A stretch of DNA of 64,000 bases from Hyphomicrobiales bacterium (GTDB taxonomy: Bacteria > Pseudomonadota > Alphaproteobacteria > Rhodospirillales > JACKKN01). The stretch lies in NCBI GenBank assembly GCA_024236415.1, contig JACKKN010000017.1, forward strand, positions 1 to 64,000, read 5' to 3'. Within the stretch, counting starts at the first letter, position 1. The number at the start of each line of letters is the position of its first letter. The translations under genes were made by a program, and so were the position numbers. Below are positions 16,076 to 25,309 of this stretch, one piece after another. The notes under the pieces are model-generated. The model was not told the DNA's origin. It saw nothing but the letters and a program-made list of their open reading frames with translations, and made no database searches.

Positions 16076-17644
16076 TCAGTGCCAGGCGTCGGGCAGGGCC
16101 GCCTTGCGCCGGTCCATGAAGTCGCGCAGGGCCTCGTCCACCGCCGGGTCCATTGCCGGCGCCTGGTACTCGGCCAGCATGGCCTGCCAGCGTTCGTGGG
16201 CGCGGCGGGCGTGGTCCTTGCCGCCGCCGTCCTGCCACTGCTCGAAGGACGCCACGTCGGCCAGCCCCGTCTCCCAGAACGCGGTGCCGCAGTGGGCCAG
16301 GGTGTGCCCGGTGCCCAGGAAGTGCCCGCCCGGGCCGACCTCGCGGATGGCGTCCAGCGCCAGTTGGTCGTCGTCGATGGTCAGCCCGCCCAGGTAGGTG
16401 GCCATGGCGCCCAGCATGTCGGCGTCCATGACCAGCTTCTCGTAGCCCATGGTCAGGGCGCCCTCCAGCCAGCCGGCGGCGTGGAACAGGAAATTCCCCC
16501 CGCACAGGATCGCGGCCATCAACGACAGGGCGGATTCCTGCATGGCCTGGCCGTCGGGCAGCTTGGACGAGGTGAAGGCGCCCGAGCAGCGCAGCGGCAC
16601 CCCCAGGCGGCGGGCGAGCTGCCCGACCACCAGCGAACCCAGCGCCGGCTCGGGCGTGCCGAAGGTGGGCGCGCCCGAGCGCAGGGCGGTCGAGGACAGG
16701 AAGTTGCCGTACACCGCCGGCGCGCCGGGCCGCTGCAACTGGGTCAGGGCGACCCCGACCATGGCCTCGGCGTGGGACAGGGCGACGGCGCCCGGCGTGG
16801 TCGCCGGCCCCATGGCGCCGCCCAGGATGAACGGCGCCACCACCACCCCCTGGTTGGCGGCGGCGTAGGTGCGGATCACCCGGCTGACCTCGCCGTCCCA
16901 CACCAGGGGCGAGTTGGCGTTGACGTTGCCCATGATCACGCAGTCCCGCTCCATGCGCTCGTCGCCGAACACAAGGCGGCACATGGCGATCGAATCGGCG
17001 GCCCGCGACGCCGTGGTCACCGAGCCCAGCAGCGCCTTGTCGGAATGGCGCAGGTGGGCATAGACCATGTCCAGGTGGCGCTTGTTGACCGGGATGTCCA
17101 CCGGCTCGCAGACCGTGCCGCCGGAATGGTGCAGGGTCGGGATCATGTAGATCAGGCGCACCAGGTTCTCGAAATCGGCCAGCGTGCCATAGCGGCGCCC
17201 GCCGGCCAGGTCGTGGACGAAGGGCGAGCCGTAGGCCGGCACGAACACCACCGCGTCGCCGCCCATGTCCACAGTGCGGGCCGGGTTGCGGGCGTGCTGG
17301 GTGAACCGGCGCGGCGCCGTGGCGCACAGCGACCGCGCCAGCCCGCGCGGCAGGCGCATGCGGTGGCCGTCCACGTCGGCGCCGGCGCCGCGGAACAGGC
17401 CCAGGGCCTCGTCGTCGCCGCGGATCTCGATGCCGACCTCCTGCAGGATGGTCTCGGCGGCGTCCTCGACCCGGACCAGGGACTCCTCGTCCAGCAGGTC
17501 GTAGGTGGGGATGCGCCGGGTCACATAGGCGGGCGCCGCCGGGGCCGGGCGCCCGCGCCGGAACCGGCCGCGCCGGGGCGCCGTGGCGGCGCCGGGGTCC
17601 GGTCCGTCGTCCCCGGTCTTGGATTCCATGGCATCGGGTTCCAT
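16076..17644 (-). CDS. Trimethylamine methyltransferase (MttB) family protein, paralogue 1
   Basis: 522 residues from ATG 17644, which has GGGGAGGA 6 bases upstream. MttB-superfamily proteins transfer a methyl from a quaternary or tertiary amine to a corrinoid protein. True TMA methyltransferases use pyrrolysine encoded by an in-frame amber codon. No amber interrupts this gene, so it is the non-pyrrolysine type, members of which act on glycine betaine, proline betaine, carnitine and similar compounds. Conserved features include IPVNKRHLDMVYAHLRHSDK, APFILGGAMGPATTPGAVAL, VYGNFLSSTALRSGAPTFGT and GPGGHFLGTGHT. No corrinoid protein gene is adjacent. It is upstream of the demethylase-like gene and divergent from a LysR regulator. 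Confidence 0.85.
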   Translation of the reverse strand: MEPDAMESKTGDDGPDPGAATAPRRGRFRRGRPAPAAPAYVTRRIPTYDLLDEESLVRVEDAAETILQEVGIEIRGDDEALGLFRGAGADVDGHRMRLPRGLARSLCATAPRRFTQHARNPARTVDMGGDAVVFVPAYGSPFVHDLAGGRRYGTLADFENLVRLIYMIPTLHHSGGTVCEPVDIPVNKRHLDMVYAHLRHSDKALLGSVTTASRAADSIAMCRLVFGDERMERDCVIMGNVNANSPLVWDGEVSRVIRTYAAANQGVVVAPFILGGAMGPATTPGAVALSHAEAMVGVALTQLQRPGAPAVYGNFLSSTALRSGAPTFGTPEPALGSLVVGQLARRLGVPLRCSGAFTSSKLPDGQAMQESALSLMAAILCGGNFLFHAAGWLEGALTMGYEKLVMDADMLGAMATYLGGLTIDDDQLALDAIREVGPGGHFLGTGHTLAHCGTAFWETGLADVASFEQWQDGGGKDHARRAHERWQAMLAEYQAPAMDPAVDEALRDFMDRRKAALPDAWH

Positions 17645-17739
17645 GGCCGTCCTCCCCATCCATCCAACTGCCTGATGGTAGCTTGGACCCAGCCCGCCGT
17701 GACCTTGGAAAAATCTCATGGATTGAATAAAATCAGCTT

Positions 17740-18645
17740 ATGGCAAGCCTGCGCGCCCTGATCCAGTCGCCGACCGCCCTGTTCGCCTTCGAGGCGGCGG
17801 CGCGCAACCTGTCGTTCACCCGCGCGGCCGAGGAGCTGAACGTCACCCAGGCGGCGGTCAGCTACAACGTCAAGCAGCTGGAGACGGCCCTGGGGGTGCG
17901 CCTGTTCCACCGCGAGCACCGGGCCGTGCGCCTGACCGGGGCCGGGGCCCGGTTCTTCGCCGACGTGTCCCTGGGGCTGTCGCAGATCCACCGCGCCGCC
18001 GGCGCCCTGGTGCGCGCCGCCGGCGGCGGCCAGGTGACGATCTCGTGCTCCACCGCCTTTGCCGCCTACTGGTTCGTGCCGCGCATGGCCACCTTCCGCG
18101 CCCGCCACCCGGAAATCGACATCCGCATCGAATCCAGCGACAAGGACGTGGACCTGGTGGCCGAGGGGCTGTCCCTGGGCATCCGCCGCGGCACCGGCCG
18201 CTGGCCCGGCTGCGAGGCGGCGCGCATCGCCCGCGAGGCCATCCGCCCCATCGCCAGCCCGGCCCACGTCGAGGCCCACGGCCTGCCGCGCGGCCCGGCC
18301 GACCTGCTGGACCGCACCCTGCTGCACCTGGAGGAGCCGTTCCGCCCCACCCCCACCTGGGCCGACTGGTTCCGCCACTTCGGCTGCGAGCGGCCCGACG
18401 ACGGCCGCGGCCTGCGCCTGAACGACTACGTGCTGCTGATCCAGGCGGTGCTGGCCGGCGAGGGGGTGGCGCTGGGCTGGGAGCACATCGTCGGCGACCT
18501 GGTGGACAAGGGCCTGCTGGTCAACCTGATCGAGGCCCCGTTCCGCGAGGAGCAGGACTTCTGGGTGGTGTGGCCGGTCCGCGAGCCCCTGGACGAGGCG
18601 ACGCGGCGGGTGCGCGACTGGATCATCGGCCTGGGCGAGCCCTGA
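17740..18645 (+). CDS. LysR-family transcriptional regulator (GcvA-like)
   Basis: 301 residues. The N-terminal winged helix-turn-helix is clear (NLSFTRAAEELNVTQAAVSYNVKQLE), followed by the periplasmic-binding-protein-like effector domain (about 90-295) with the GcvA-type order TISCSTAFAAYWFVPRM. It diverges from the MttB gene with 95 bp between the starts, the usual arrangement for a LysR protein controlling its neighbour. The effector is probably the methylated amine or a product, by context. The stop codon is directly followed by a 12-bp tandem repeat. Confidence 0.88.
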   Translation: MASLRALIQSPTALFAFEAAARNLSFTRAAEELNVTQAAVSYNVKQLETALGVRLFHREHRAVRLTGAGARFFADVSLGLSQIHRAAGALVRAAGGGQVTISCSTAFAAYWFVPRMATFRARHPEIDIRIESSDKDVDLVAEGLSLGIRRGTGRWPGCEAARIAREAIRPIASPAHVEAHGLPRGPADLLDRTLLHLEEPFRPTPTWADWFRHFGCERPDDGRGLRLNDYVLLIQAVLAGEGVALGWEHIVGDLVDKGLLVNLIEAPFREEQDFWVVWPVREPLDEATRRVRDWIIGLGEP

Positions 18646-18693
18646 GGTTCCCCGTGAGACTCCCCGTGGGGCTCCCCGTGGGGCTCCCCGTGG
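18646..18693. repeat. 12-bp tandem repeat after the LysR stop
   Basis: Four units of the form GGCTCCCCGTGG (the first two with one to three changes) start right after the TGA and run almost to the convergent prk stop at 18710. No gene reads through it in a meaningful frame. Confidence 0.85.
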
Positions 18694-18709
18694 GGCTCGC
18701 CCGCCGCGA

Positions 18710-19600
18710 TCACCCCATCACGTTGCGCCGCTCCTGCATCATGCGGCGGATGATGGGCTGCAGGATCACCTCCATGGCGAAGCCCATCTTGCCGCCGGGC
18801 ACGACGATGGTGTTGCGTCGCGACATCCACGAGCCGTGGATCATCTGCAGCAGGAACGGGAAGTCGACCCGGAAGTCCTCGGGCCGGCGGAAGCGGATCA
18901 CCACCAGGCTCTCGTCGGCCGACGGGATGTCGCGGGCGACGATGGGGTCCGAGGTGTCGACGATGGGCACGCGCTGGAAGTTGATGTCCGCCGATTTGAA
19001 CTGGGGCACGATGTAGTGCACGTAGTCGTGCATGCGGCGCAGGATGGTCTCCATCACCGCCTCTTCGGAATAGCCCCGGGTCTGGGTGTCGCGATGGATC
19101 TTCTGGATCCATTCCAGGTTGATCACCGGCACCACCCCGATGCGCAGGTCCACGTGGCGGGCCACATCGGCCTTGTCGGTCTGCACGCAGCCGTGCAGGC
19201 CCTCGTAGAACATCAGGTCGGTGCCCTCGGGGATCTCCTCCCAGGGGGTGAACTGCCCCGGGCCCAGGTCGGGGTAGGGCGCCGCCTCCAGCTCGTTGTG
19301 CAGGTACAGGCGGCGCTTGCCGCGGCCGGTCTGGGAATAGGTGCGGAAGGTCTCCTCCAGCTCCTCGAACAGGTTGGCCTCGGGGCCGAAGTGCGAGAAG
19401 TTGGTGCACCCTTCCTCCTCCTCGGCCCGGCGCATGGCCTCCTTCATGCCGGCGCGGTCATAGCGGTGGAAGCTGTCGCCCTCGATCACCGCCGGCGTGA
19501 TGCCCTCGCGCCGGAACATGTGCTCGAAGGCCTCCTTGACCGTGCTGGTGCCGGCCCCGGACGATCCGGTGACGGCGACGACGGGATGTCGGGTCGACAT
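18710..19600 (-). CDS. prk: Phosphoribulokinase
   Basis: 296 residues from ATG 19600, which has an AGGAGGG ribosome site. The P-loop is VAVTGSSGAGTSTVKEAF at residues 7-24. GDSFHRYDRAGMK and NFSHFGPEANLFEEL are typical of the bacterial octameric phosphoribulokinase, which phosphorylates ribulose 5-phosphate to RuBP for RuBisCO. Length agrees with class I enzymes (about 290). No RuBisCO, cbbR or other Calvin-cycle gene is nearby, so this is an orphan copy in this window. It might serve a distant cbb locus, or be a PrkB-like paralogue of the kind E. coli carries. Confidence 0.85.
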   Translation of the reverse strand: MSTRHPVVAVTGSSGAGTSTVKEAFEHMFRREGITPAVIEGDSFHRYDRAGMKEAMRRAEEEEGCTNFSHFGPEANLFEELEETFRTYSQTGRGKRRLYLHNELEAAPYPDLGPGQFTPWEEIPEGTDLMFYEGLHGCVQTDKADVARHVDLRIGVVPVINLEWIQKIHRDTQTRGYSEEAVMETILRRMHDYVHYIVPQFKSADINFQRVPIVDTSDPIVARDIPSADESLVVIRFRRPEDFRVDFPFLLQMIHGSWMSRRNTIVVPGGKMGFAMEVILQPIIRRMMQERRNVMG

Positions 19601-20087
19601 GGTGTTCCCTCCTGAGAACGATTTCTGTTGTTGAATCCGCGGCGTCCCCGGTCCCCCCGGACCGGCGCGCCCGATAGCCATCGTGGCCCCACCATGCCCG
19701 CAAAAGGAAGGCGGCGAAACACCCCGCCGGGGAGAGCGGCGAAATCTTAAGGGTTGCCCGAAAACCACCCTAACGGGTGGGCATGGGGCGGGGCCCCGGC
19801 CAGGAATTTTCCACCAACAAACGCCGGCCGGCAACCGTCGTATACTCGATTTTAAGATTAAGAAAGATAAATAATAATATGATTATAAAATATTTTTCCT
19901 CGAATTTTCCTGCCGCGACCGGCCCGGGCGGCGGCCCGGCGCCGGCGTCCGGCCCGCTCCCGCCGGGCAGGGGTACCTACCCCTCCGGCAGCGGGTGACA
20001 AGGCGGTCCGTGGACCCCTAGAATGGCCGGGTCGCCCGGCCCACCGGTCCGCGGCGGCGCCACCGCACCGACAGGAGGGCCGGAACC
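19601..20087. other. Intergenic region with an AT-rich island
   Basis: A 487-bp gap between divergent prk and the DUF350 gene. Most is GC-rich. From about 19840 to 19905 it turns sharply AT-rich (runs such as gattaagaaagataaat and tatgattataaaatatt), exceptional here and likely a promoter or upstream-element region or a protein-binding site. No convincing gene was found in it. Confidence 0.5.
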
Positions 20088-20501
20088 TTGGACGCCGTTT
20101 TGAACAGCCTGATGAGCGGCCTGCCGATCCTGCTGCTGCACGCCGCCGTGACCCTGGCCATGCTGGCGGCGGCGGTGACCCTGTACGTGCGCATCACCCC
20201 CTACGACGAGATCGCCCTGATCCGCGGCGGCAACCTGGCGGCGGCGGTGTCCCTGTCCGGCGCCATCGTCGGCCTGGGCCTGCCGCTGGCCTTCACCCTG
20301 GCCGGCAGCGTCAACGTGTGGGACATCGTGGTCTGGGGCCTGGTGGTGCTGGCCATGCAGCTGCTGGCCTACAAGGCCACCGACCTGGTGCTGCGCGACC
20401 TGCCGCGCCGCATCGTCGACGGCGAGGTGGGCCCGGCCCTGGTGCTGGCCGCCGTCAAGCTGGCGGTGGCGGCGGTGAACGCCGCCGCCGTGGCCGGCTA
20501 G
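20088..20501 (+). CDS. DUF350 family membrane protein
   Basis: 137 residues with four hydrophobic segments (about 12-32, 48-70, 78-97 and 115-135). The central motif ITPYDEIALIRGGNLAAAVSLSGAIVGLGLPLA is diagnostic of DUF350 (YjfL/UPF0719), small inner-membrane proteins of unknown function. The start is TTG at 20088, supported by AGGAGGG 9 bases upstream; no nearby ATG has one. The protease gene follows 36 bp later on the same strand, so an envelope-associated two-gene unit is likely. Confidence 0.85.
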   Translation: MDAVLNSLMSGLPILLLHAAVTLAMLAAAVTLYVRITPYDEIALIRGGNLAAAVSLSGAIVGLGLPLAFTLAGSVNVWDIVVWGLVVLAMQLLAYKATDLVLRDLPRRIVDGEVGPALVLAAVKLAVAAVNAAAVAG

Positions 20502-20537
20502 GCGGCCGGCGCGGGGCCGCGGAAGGGGAGGCCGCCC

Positions 20538-21503
20538 ATGGGCGCCTGGTTCATGCGCCTGATCCAACTTGCCGGGCTGGTGCTGGTGCTGGCCCTGGCC
20601 GCCGGCTGGCTGGAGGGGCCCGGCGGCGGGTTCGGGCCGGGCGTCGGGCCCGGCGGCGGGTTCGGTCCGGGCGCCGGGCGCGGGCCGGGGCCGCAGGCCG
20701 AGAACCCCCGCCGCCCGCCGCCCGACCGGTTCGCCGGCGACCTGTGGCGGGAGGAGACGGAGTCCTGGACCGACACCCCCATCGGCGGCCGCCAGCCGGA
20801 CATGGAGCCCGAGGACCGGCAACTGTTCAACGGGGTCATCGAGGCCAAGCCCAAGACCCGGTCGTCGGTCGGATCGGCCTTCATCGTCGGCCGCGGCGGC
20901 CTGTGGCTGACGGCGCGCCACGTGTCCGAGGGCTGCGCCCAGACCCTGTTGCGCGCCGGCCCGCGCAAGGGGGTGCAGGCCCGGGTGGCGGCGGACAACC
21001 CGCGCGCCGACGTGGCCCTGCTGGCGACCAAGGGCGGGCCCGCCCCCCTGCCGGTGGCCCGGCGCCTGGACCCGGACACCCGCGACGCCTACATGGTCGG
21101 GTTTCCGCGCGGCGAGCCCGGCGTGGTGCACGGCCGCCGCCTGGGCACCGTGCGCGACCGCCACGTGGGGGCCTGGAACTTCACCGAACGGGTGACCTCC
21201 TGGACCGAGGTCTCGCGCGTGCCCGACCGGGCCGGGTCCCTGGGCGGGCTCAGCGGCGGCGCGGTGCTGGACTCGCGCGGCCGGGTGATCGGCGTGGTGC
21301 AGGCCGAGCTCCGCCGTCGCGGCCGGGTCATGACGGCCCTGCCGGAGACCATCTGGCAGACCATCGACCGCGCCCGCCACGACATCGCCGCCGCCCCCGA
21401 CGACGCGGCGCCGGACCCCGAGCTGACCCCCCAGACCTACCCCCGCGCCGCCCGCCGCCTGATCCGCGGCCTGCGCGTGGCCCAGGTCTGGTGCAAGGTC
21501 TAG
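20538..21503 (+). CDS. Membrane-anchored trypsin-like serine protease
   Basis: 321 residues. One N-terminal hydrophobic segment (about 7-24) acts as signal or anchor, followed by a Gly/Pro-rich linker with repeats of the type GPGGGFGPG (27-55). The protease domain starts near residue 105 (SSVGSAFIVGRGGLWLTARH). The triad is visible: His in TARHVSEGC, Asp in NPRADVALL, Ser in GGLSGGAVLDS. The fold is that of trypsin-2/DegP-like catalytic domains, but there is no PDZ domain, so it is not a HtrA. It is expected to act in the periplasm. Linked to DUF350; targets unknown. Confidence 0.8.
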   Translation: MGAWFMRLIQLAGLVLVLALAAGWLEGPGGGFGPGVGPGGGFGPGAGRGPGPQAENPRRPPPDRFAGDLWREETESWTDTPIGGRQPDMEPEDRQLFNGVIEAKPKTRSSVGSAFIVGRGGLWLTARHVSEGCAQTLLRAGPRKGVQARVAADNPRADVALLATKGGPAPLPVARRLDPDTRDAYMVGFPRGEPGVVHGRRLGTVRDRHVGAWNFTERVTSWTEVSRVPDRAGSLGGLSGGAVLDSRGRVIGVVQAELRRRGRVMTALPETIWQTIDRARHDIAAAPDDAAPDPELTPQTYPRAARRLIRGLRVAQVWCKV

Positions 21504-21707
21504 CGGGGCCGCGGGCCCGGTCGCCTGGCACCGCCTCACTTCCGGTTGAGAATCGCGGTCCGATCTGGCGGGCGGGTTTGGGAAAATCCCGTCGTCCGTG
21601 TCATATTGTCGGTCCTCGTTGACCGGTGGCGCGCCGGACGGACGCTTGCGTCCGCCGCGCCCCGGGCCGGCCAGGGTCTTGGCCGGATCGGAGGAGGGGA
21701 AAACGAC

Positions 21708-24700
21708 ATGCGTCTGACACGCAAGCTTCCATTGGTCATGGTCGGCCTGGCCGTGGGCGCCAGCCTGGTGACCGGGTTCCTGGCCCTGACCAAGTTCGAG
21801 CGCGAGTTGAAACGGTCCGAGCAGTCGCAGCTCGTGGCCCTGCTGGAGGCGCGCAGCGCCGAGCTGACCCGCTTCTTCGCCGCCATGCGTGCCGAACTGG
21901 TCCTCTATGCCCGCAACCCGGCGGTGCAGGAGGCCATGGCCGAATTCGCCAGCGCCTATGCCACCCTGGACCTGCAGGCGGATGCCGCCGGCTACCTGAC
22001 CGCCGCCTATTCCGGCAACGGAAAGTGGCACACCGCCGATTCCGACGCCGACCGCTATGCCGACTACTACCGCCAGGTGCACGAGGAGTTCCACCCCTGG
22101 CTGCTGGAAAGCCGCATCAACCGGGACCTGCGCGACATCCTGTTCATCGACCCCCAGGGCAACGTGATCTATTCGACGGCCAAAAGCGCCGATTTCGGGG
22201 CCGACCTGACCCAGGGCGCCCTGGCCAAGACGGCCCTGGGCGACGTGTTCCGCCGCATCAAGCCCAACCCCACCGGCCTGTCGACCGCCACCATGGACCT
22301 GGCGGCGTACGGGCCCGCCGACGGGGCGCCGGTCATGTTCATGGCGGCGCCGGTGTTCTCGCGCACCCAGAACTGGATCGGCATCGCGGTGCTGGAAATC
22401 CCGGTCACCCCCATCAACGCCATCCTGGCGGCCAAGCGCGGCATGGGCGAGACCGGCGAGACCTACGTGATCGGCGGCGACTACCTGATGCGCAGCCAGT
22501 CCCGGTTCATCCCCGATTCCACGGTGCTGAAGGTACGGGTCGACGGGTCCGCCGCCCGGCGCGCCATGGCCGGCGAATCCGATGTCGGCCTGACCACCGA
22601 CTACCGCGGCACGCCCGTCTATTCCGCCTTCGCGCCGGTGTCCGTCGGCGACTTCCCCTGGGCGCTGCTGTCCGAGGTCGACGAAGAGGAAGTGCAGGCC
22701 CGGGTGCGCAGCGCACGCACGGACATGCTGTGGATTTTGACCAGCATGGCGGCTGTTCTGCTGCTGATCGGCACCTTCATGGCGCGCCGCGTGGCCCGGC
22801 CCATCGGCCGCGTGACCAAGGCCATGACCGGCCTGGCCACGGGCAACCTGGAGGTCAGGGTGGACGGCCGCGGCCGCGCCGACGAGATCGGCATGCTGGT
22901 GCGCAGCTTCGAGACCCTGCGCGAGAACGAGGCCGAGCGTCTGCGCCTGGCAGACGAGGTGCGCAAGCAGCACCTCATCGCCCAGGCGGCGCTGGAGAAC
23001 ATGGGCCAGGCCCTGGTCATGGCCGACGCCGAGGGCCGCCTGGTGGCCCGCAACGCCCGCTTCGCCGAGCAGTTCGGCCTCGACGCCGAACGGGTCGTGG
23101 ACGGCACGCCGTTCCTGCAGGTGACCGAGGACCTGGCGGCCTGTGCCGGCTCGGCCGACGACGCGGCGTGTCATTGGCTGCGCGGCAGCGATTCGCGGAC
23201 CGACCCGGACTCCATCGAACTGGCCCTGGCCGACGGCCGCACCTACGAGGTGCGGCACACGCCCCTGGCCCAGGGCGGGTTCGTGCACACCTACACCAAT
23301 ATCAGCGAGCGCAAGGAGAACGAGCGGCGCCTGCGCGAAAGCGAGCGCCAGTTGATCGAGATCCTGAACTCCAGCCCGGTGGGCGCCGGCATCTCGCGCA
23401 TGTCGGATGGCCGCGTCACCTTCGTCAACGCGCGCCAGTGCGAGCTGCTGGGCCTGACCGAGGCCGAGATGCTGGCGCGCACCCGGTCCGACTTCTACCC
23501 CGACACGGCCCGGGCCGACGAGATGGCGCGCCTGTTCCGCGAACAGGGCGCCGTGCACGGGTTCGAGATCGACATGCGCCGCGGCGACGGCTCGGTGTTT
23601 CCGGCCCTGATGTCGGTGCTGCCCATGGCCTACGGCGGCGAGGCCAGCCGCCTGGTGTGGATCTTCGACCTCAGCGACATCAAGGCCGCCCAGGCCGAGG
23701 TCGAACGCGGCCGCGAGCAGATGCTGGCGATCCTCGAGGCCAGCCCCATCGGCGTCGCCATCGCCCGCCGCGACGACGGCGCCATGCTGTACGCCAACGG
23801 GCGCCAGGCCGAGCTGCTGGGCGTCGACCTGGACGCCTACCTGTCGGGCCCCACCGGCGCCTACTGGGCCGACCCGGCGGACCGCCAGCGGGTGAACGCG
23901 GCCATGGCCCGCGACGGCCTGGTGCGCGACGCCGAGGTGCGCATGCGGCGCGCCGACGGGACCGAGTTCTGGGCCCTGGTCAGCGGCCTGTACTTCGACT
24001 ACGGCGGCGAGCCGGCGCGCATGGGCTGGTTCTACGACATCACCCAGCGCAAGGAGGCCGAGCAGGAGCTGGCCCGCACCCTGGACGGCCTGAATGCCAT
24101 CATGGAGGCCATCGACTACGGCGTCCTCTTCATGGACAGCGACCTGCGCTACCGCTACTGCAACAAGGCCTACCGCGACCTCTGGAACATCCCCGAGGCG
24201 GTGCTGGAGCGGCGCCCGACCATGGAGGAGTTCATCCGCATGAACCGCCACACGGGGGTCTACGACGTGGCCGACGACGCCTTCGACGACTTCGTGGCGG
24301 CGCGCATCGCCGCCGTGCGCGCCGGCCCCGTGCCGCCGACCGAGATGACCCGCGCCGACGGCCGCACCCTGATCTACCAGAAGGTGGCCCTGCGCGACGG
24401 CGGCGCCATGCTCACCTACTTCGACATCACCGCGCGCAAGGACGACGAGCGGCGCCTGAACGAGGCCTACGAGGTGATCTCCAGCTCGATCCAGTACGCC
24501 AGCCGCATCCAGCGCTCGATCCTGCCCGACCCGCGGGTGTTCGACACGCTGTTCGCCGACCACTTCGTGCACTGGGAGCCGCGCGACGTGGTCGGCGGCG
24601 ACATCTACTGGTGCGACACCTGGGGCGCCGGCGCGCTGGTGGTGCTGGGCGACTGCACCGGCCACGGGGTGCCCGGGGCGTTCATGACCCTGATCGCCAT

Positions 24701-25247
24701 CGGCGCGCTGGACCGGGCCCTGGCCGAGGTGGCCGAGGGCGACGTGGCCGGCCTGATGTCGCGCATGCACCAGCTGGTCCAGGTGACGCTGAACCAGCAC
24801 GGCAGCGGCGGCGAATCCGACGACGGCATGGAGCTGGGCATCTGCTACCTGCCGCCGGGCGGCGGGCGCATGACCTATGTCGGCGCGCGGTTCTCGCTGT
24901 TCGTGGTCGCCGGCGGCGGCATCGAGGAGATCAAGGGCAACCGCACCGGCATCGGCTACCGCCACGTGCCCCACGACGCCGCGTTCACCGAGGTCCAGGT
25001 GGCCCTGGGGTCGGGGCGGTCGTTCTACATGACCTCGGACGGCCTGGTCGACCAACTGGGCGGGCCCAAGCGCCGGGCCTTCGGCAAGCGCCGCTTCAAG
25101 GAGCTGATCGCCGCCTTCGATGGCGAGGCCTTCGCCGCGCGCCGCGACCTGATCCTGCAGACCTTCGCCGCCTACCAGGGCGACGAGCCCAGGCGCGACG
25201 ACGTGGCCCTGATGGGCTTCACCCTGGACGGCGCCGCGGCCGCCTGA
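21708..25247 (+). CDS. Membrane sensor with HAMP, multiple PAS domains and SpoIIE-type Ser/Thr phosphatase
   Basis: 1179 residues from ATG 21708, with GAGGAGGGG upstream. Order: TM helix 7-27; large extracytoplasmic sensor (about 30-340, Cache-like); second TM about 343-360; HAMP about 360-415; four PAS regions (about 430-540, 545-665, 670-785 and 790-905), the second to fourth each ending in a linker such as ITQRKEAEQEL or ITARKDDERRL; then a PP2C/SpoIIE phosphatase (about 915-1175) with VVGGDIYW, VLGDCTGHGVPGAFMT and MTSDGLVDQ. Such proteins dephosphorylate anti-sigma-factor antagonists or similar STAS proteins in response to signals. No STAS, kinase or GGDEF gene is adjacent, so the substrate protein is elsewhere. 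The next gene, for a His-rich protein, starts 62 bp later and may share the transcript. Confidence 0.85.
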   Translation: MRLTRKLPLVMVGLAVGASLVTGFLALTKFERELKRSEQSQLVALLEARSAELTRFFAAMRAELVLYARNPAVQEAMAEFASAYATLDLQADAAGYLTAAYSGNGKWHTADSDADRYADYYRQVHEEFHPWLLESRINRDLRDILFIDPQGNVIYSTAKSADFGADLTQGALAKTALGDVFRRIKPNPTGLSTATMDLAAYGPADGAPVMFMAAPVFSRTQNWIGIAVLEIPVTPINAILAAKRGMGETGETYVIGGDYLMRSQSRFIPDSTVLKVRVDGSAARRAMAGESDVGLTTDYRGTPVYSAFAPVSVGDFPWALLSEVDEEEVQARVRSARTDMLWILTSMAAVLLLIGTFMARRVARPIGRVTKAMTGLATGNLEVRVDGRGRADEIGMLVRSFETLRENEAERLRLADEVRKQHLIAQAALENMGQALVMADAEGRLVARNARFAEQFGLDAERVVDGTPFLQVTEDLAACAGSADDAACHWLRGSDSRTDPDSIELALADGRTYEVRHTPLAQGGFVHTYTNISERKENERRLRESERQLIEILNSSPVGAGISRMSDGRVTFVNARQCELLGLTEAEMLARTRSDFYPDTARADEMARLFREQGAVHGFEIDMRRGDGSVFPALMSVLPMAYGGEASRLVWIFDLSDIKAAQAEVERGREQMLAILEASPIGVAIARRDDGAMLYANGRQAELLGVDLDAYLSGPTGAYWADPADRQRVNAAMARDGLVRDAEVRMRRADGTEFWALVSGLYFDYGGEPARMGWFYDITQRKEAEQELARTLDGLNAIMEAIDYGVLFMDSDLRYRYCNKAYRDLWNIPEAVLERRPTMEEFIRMNRHTGVYDVADDAFDDFVAARIAAVRAGPVPPTEMTRADGRTLIYQKVALRDGGAMLTYFDITARKDDERRLNEAYEVISSSIQYASRIQRSILPDPRVFDTLFADHFVHWEPRDVVGGDIYWCDTWGAGALVVLGDCTGHGVPGAFMTLIAIGALDRALAEVAEGDVAGLMSRMHQLVQVTLNQHGSGGESDDGMELGICYLPPGGGRMTYVGARFSLFVVAGGGIEEIKGNRTGIGYRHVPHDAAFTEVQVALGSGRSFYMTSDGLVDQLGGPKRRAFGKRRFKELIAAFDGEAFAARRDLILQTFAAYQGDEPRRDDVALMGFTLDGAAAA

Positions 25248-25309
25248 TGCCCTGTCGCGGCGGCGGCGTTTGCGCTATGGTGGCGGCCCAGCCAGGGCAG
25301 GAGGACGCC

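Noticed and set aside
16076..17644. Pyrrolysine-containing TMA methyltransferase
   Set aside because: There is no in-frame amber codon in either MttB gene and no pyl gene in the window.
19977..25055. A 1692-residue open frame on the minus strand opposite the protease and sensor genes
   Set aside because: Composition (His, Gly, Gln, Ala rich) is that of an antisense shadow of GC-rich codons. The real genes are the plus-strand ones with intact domains.
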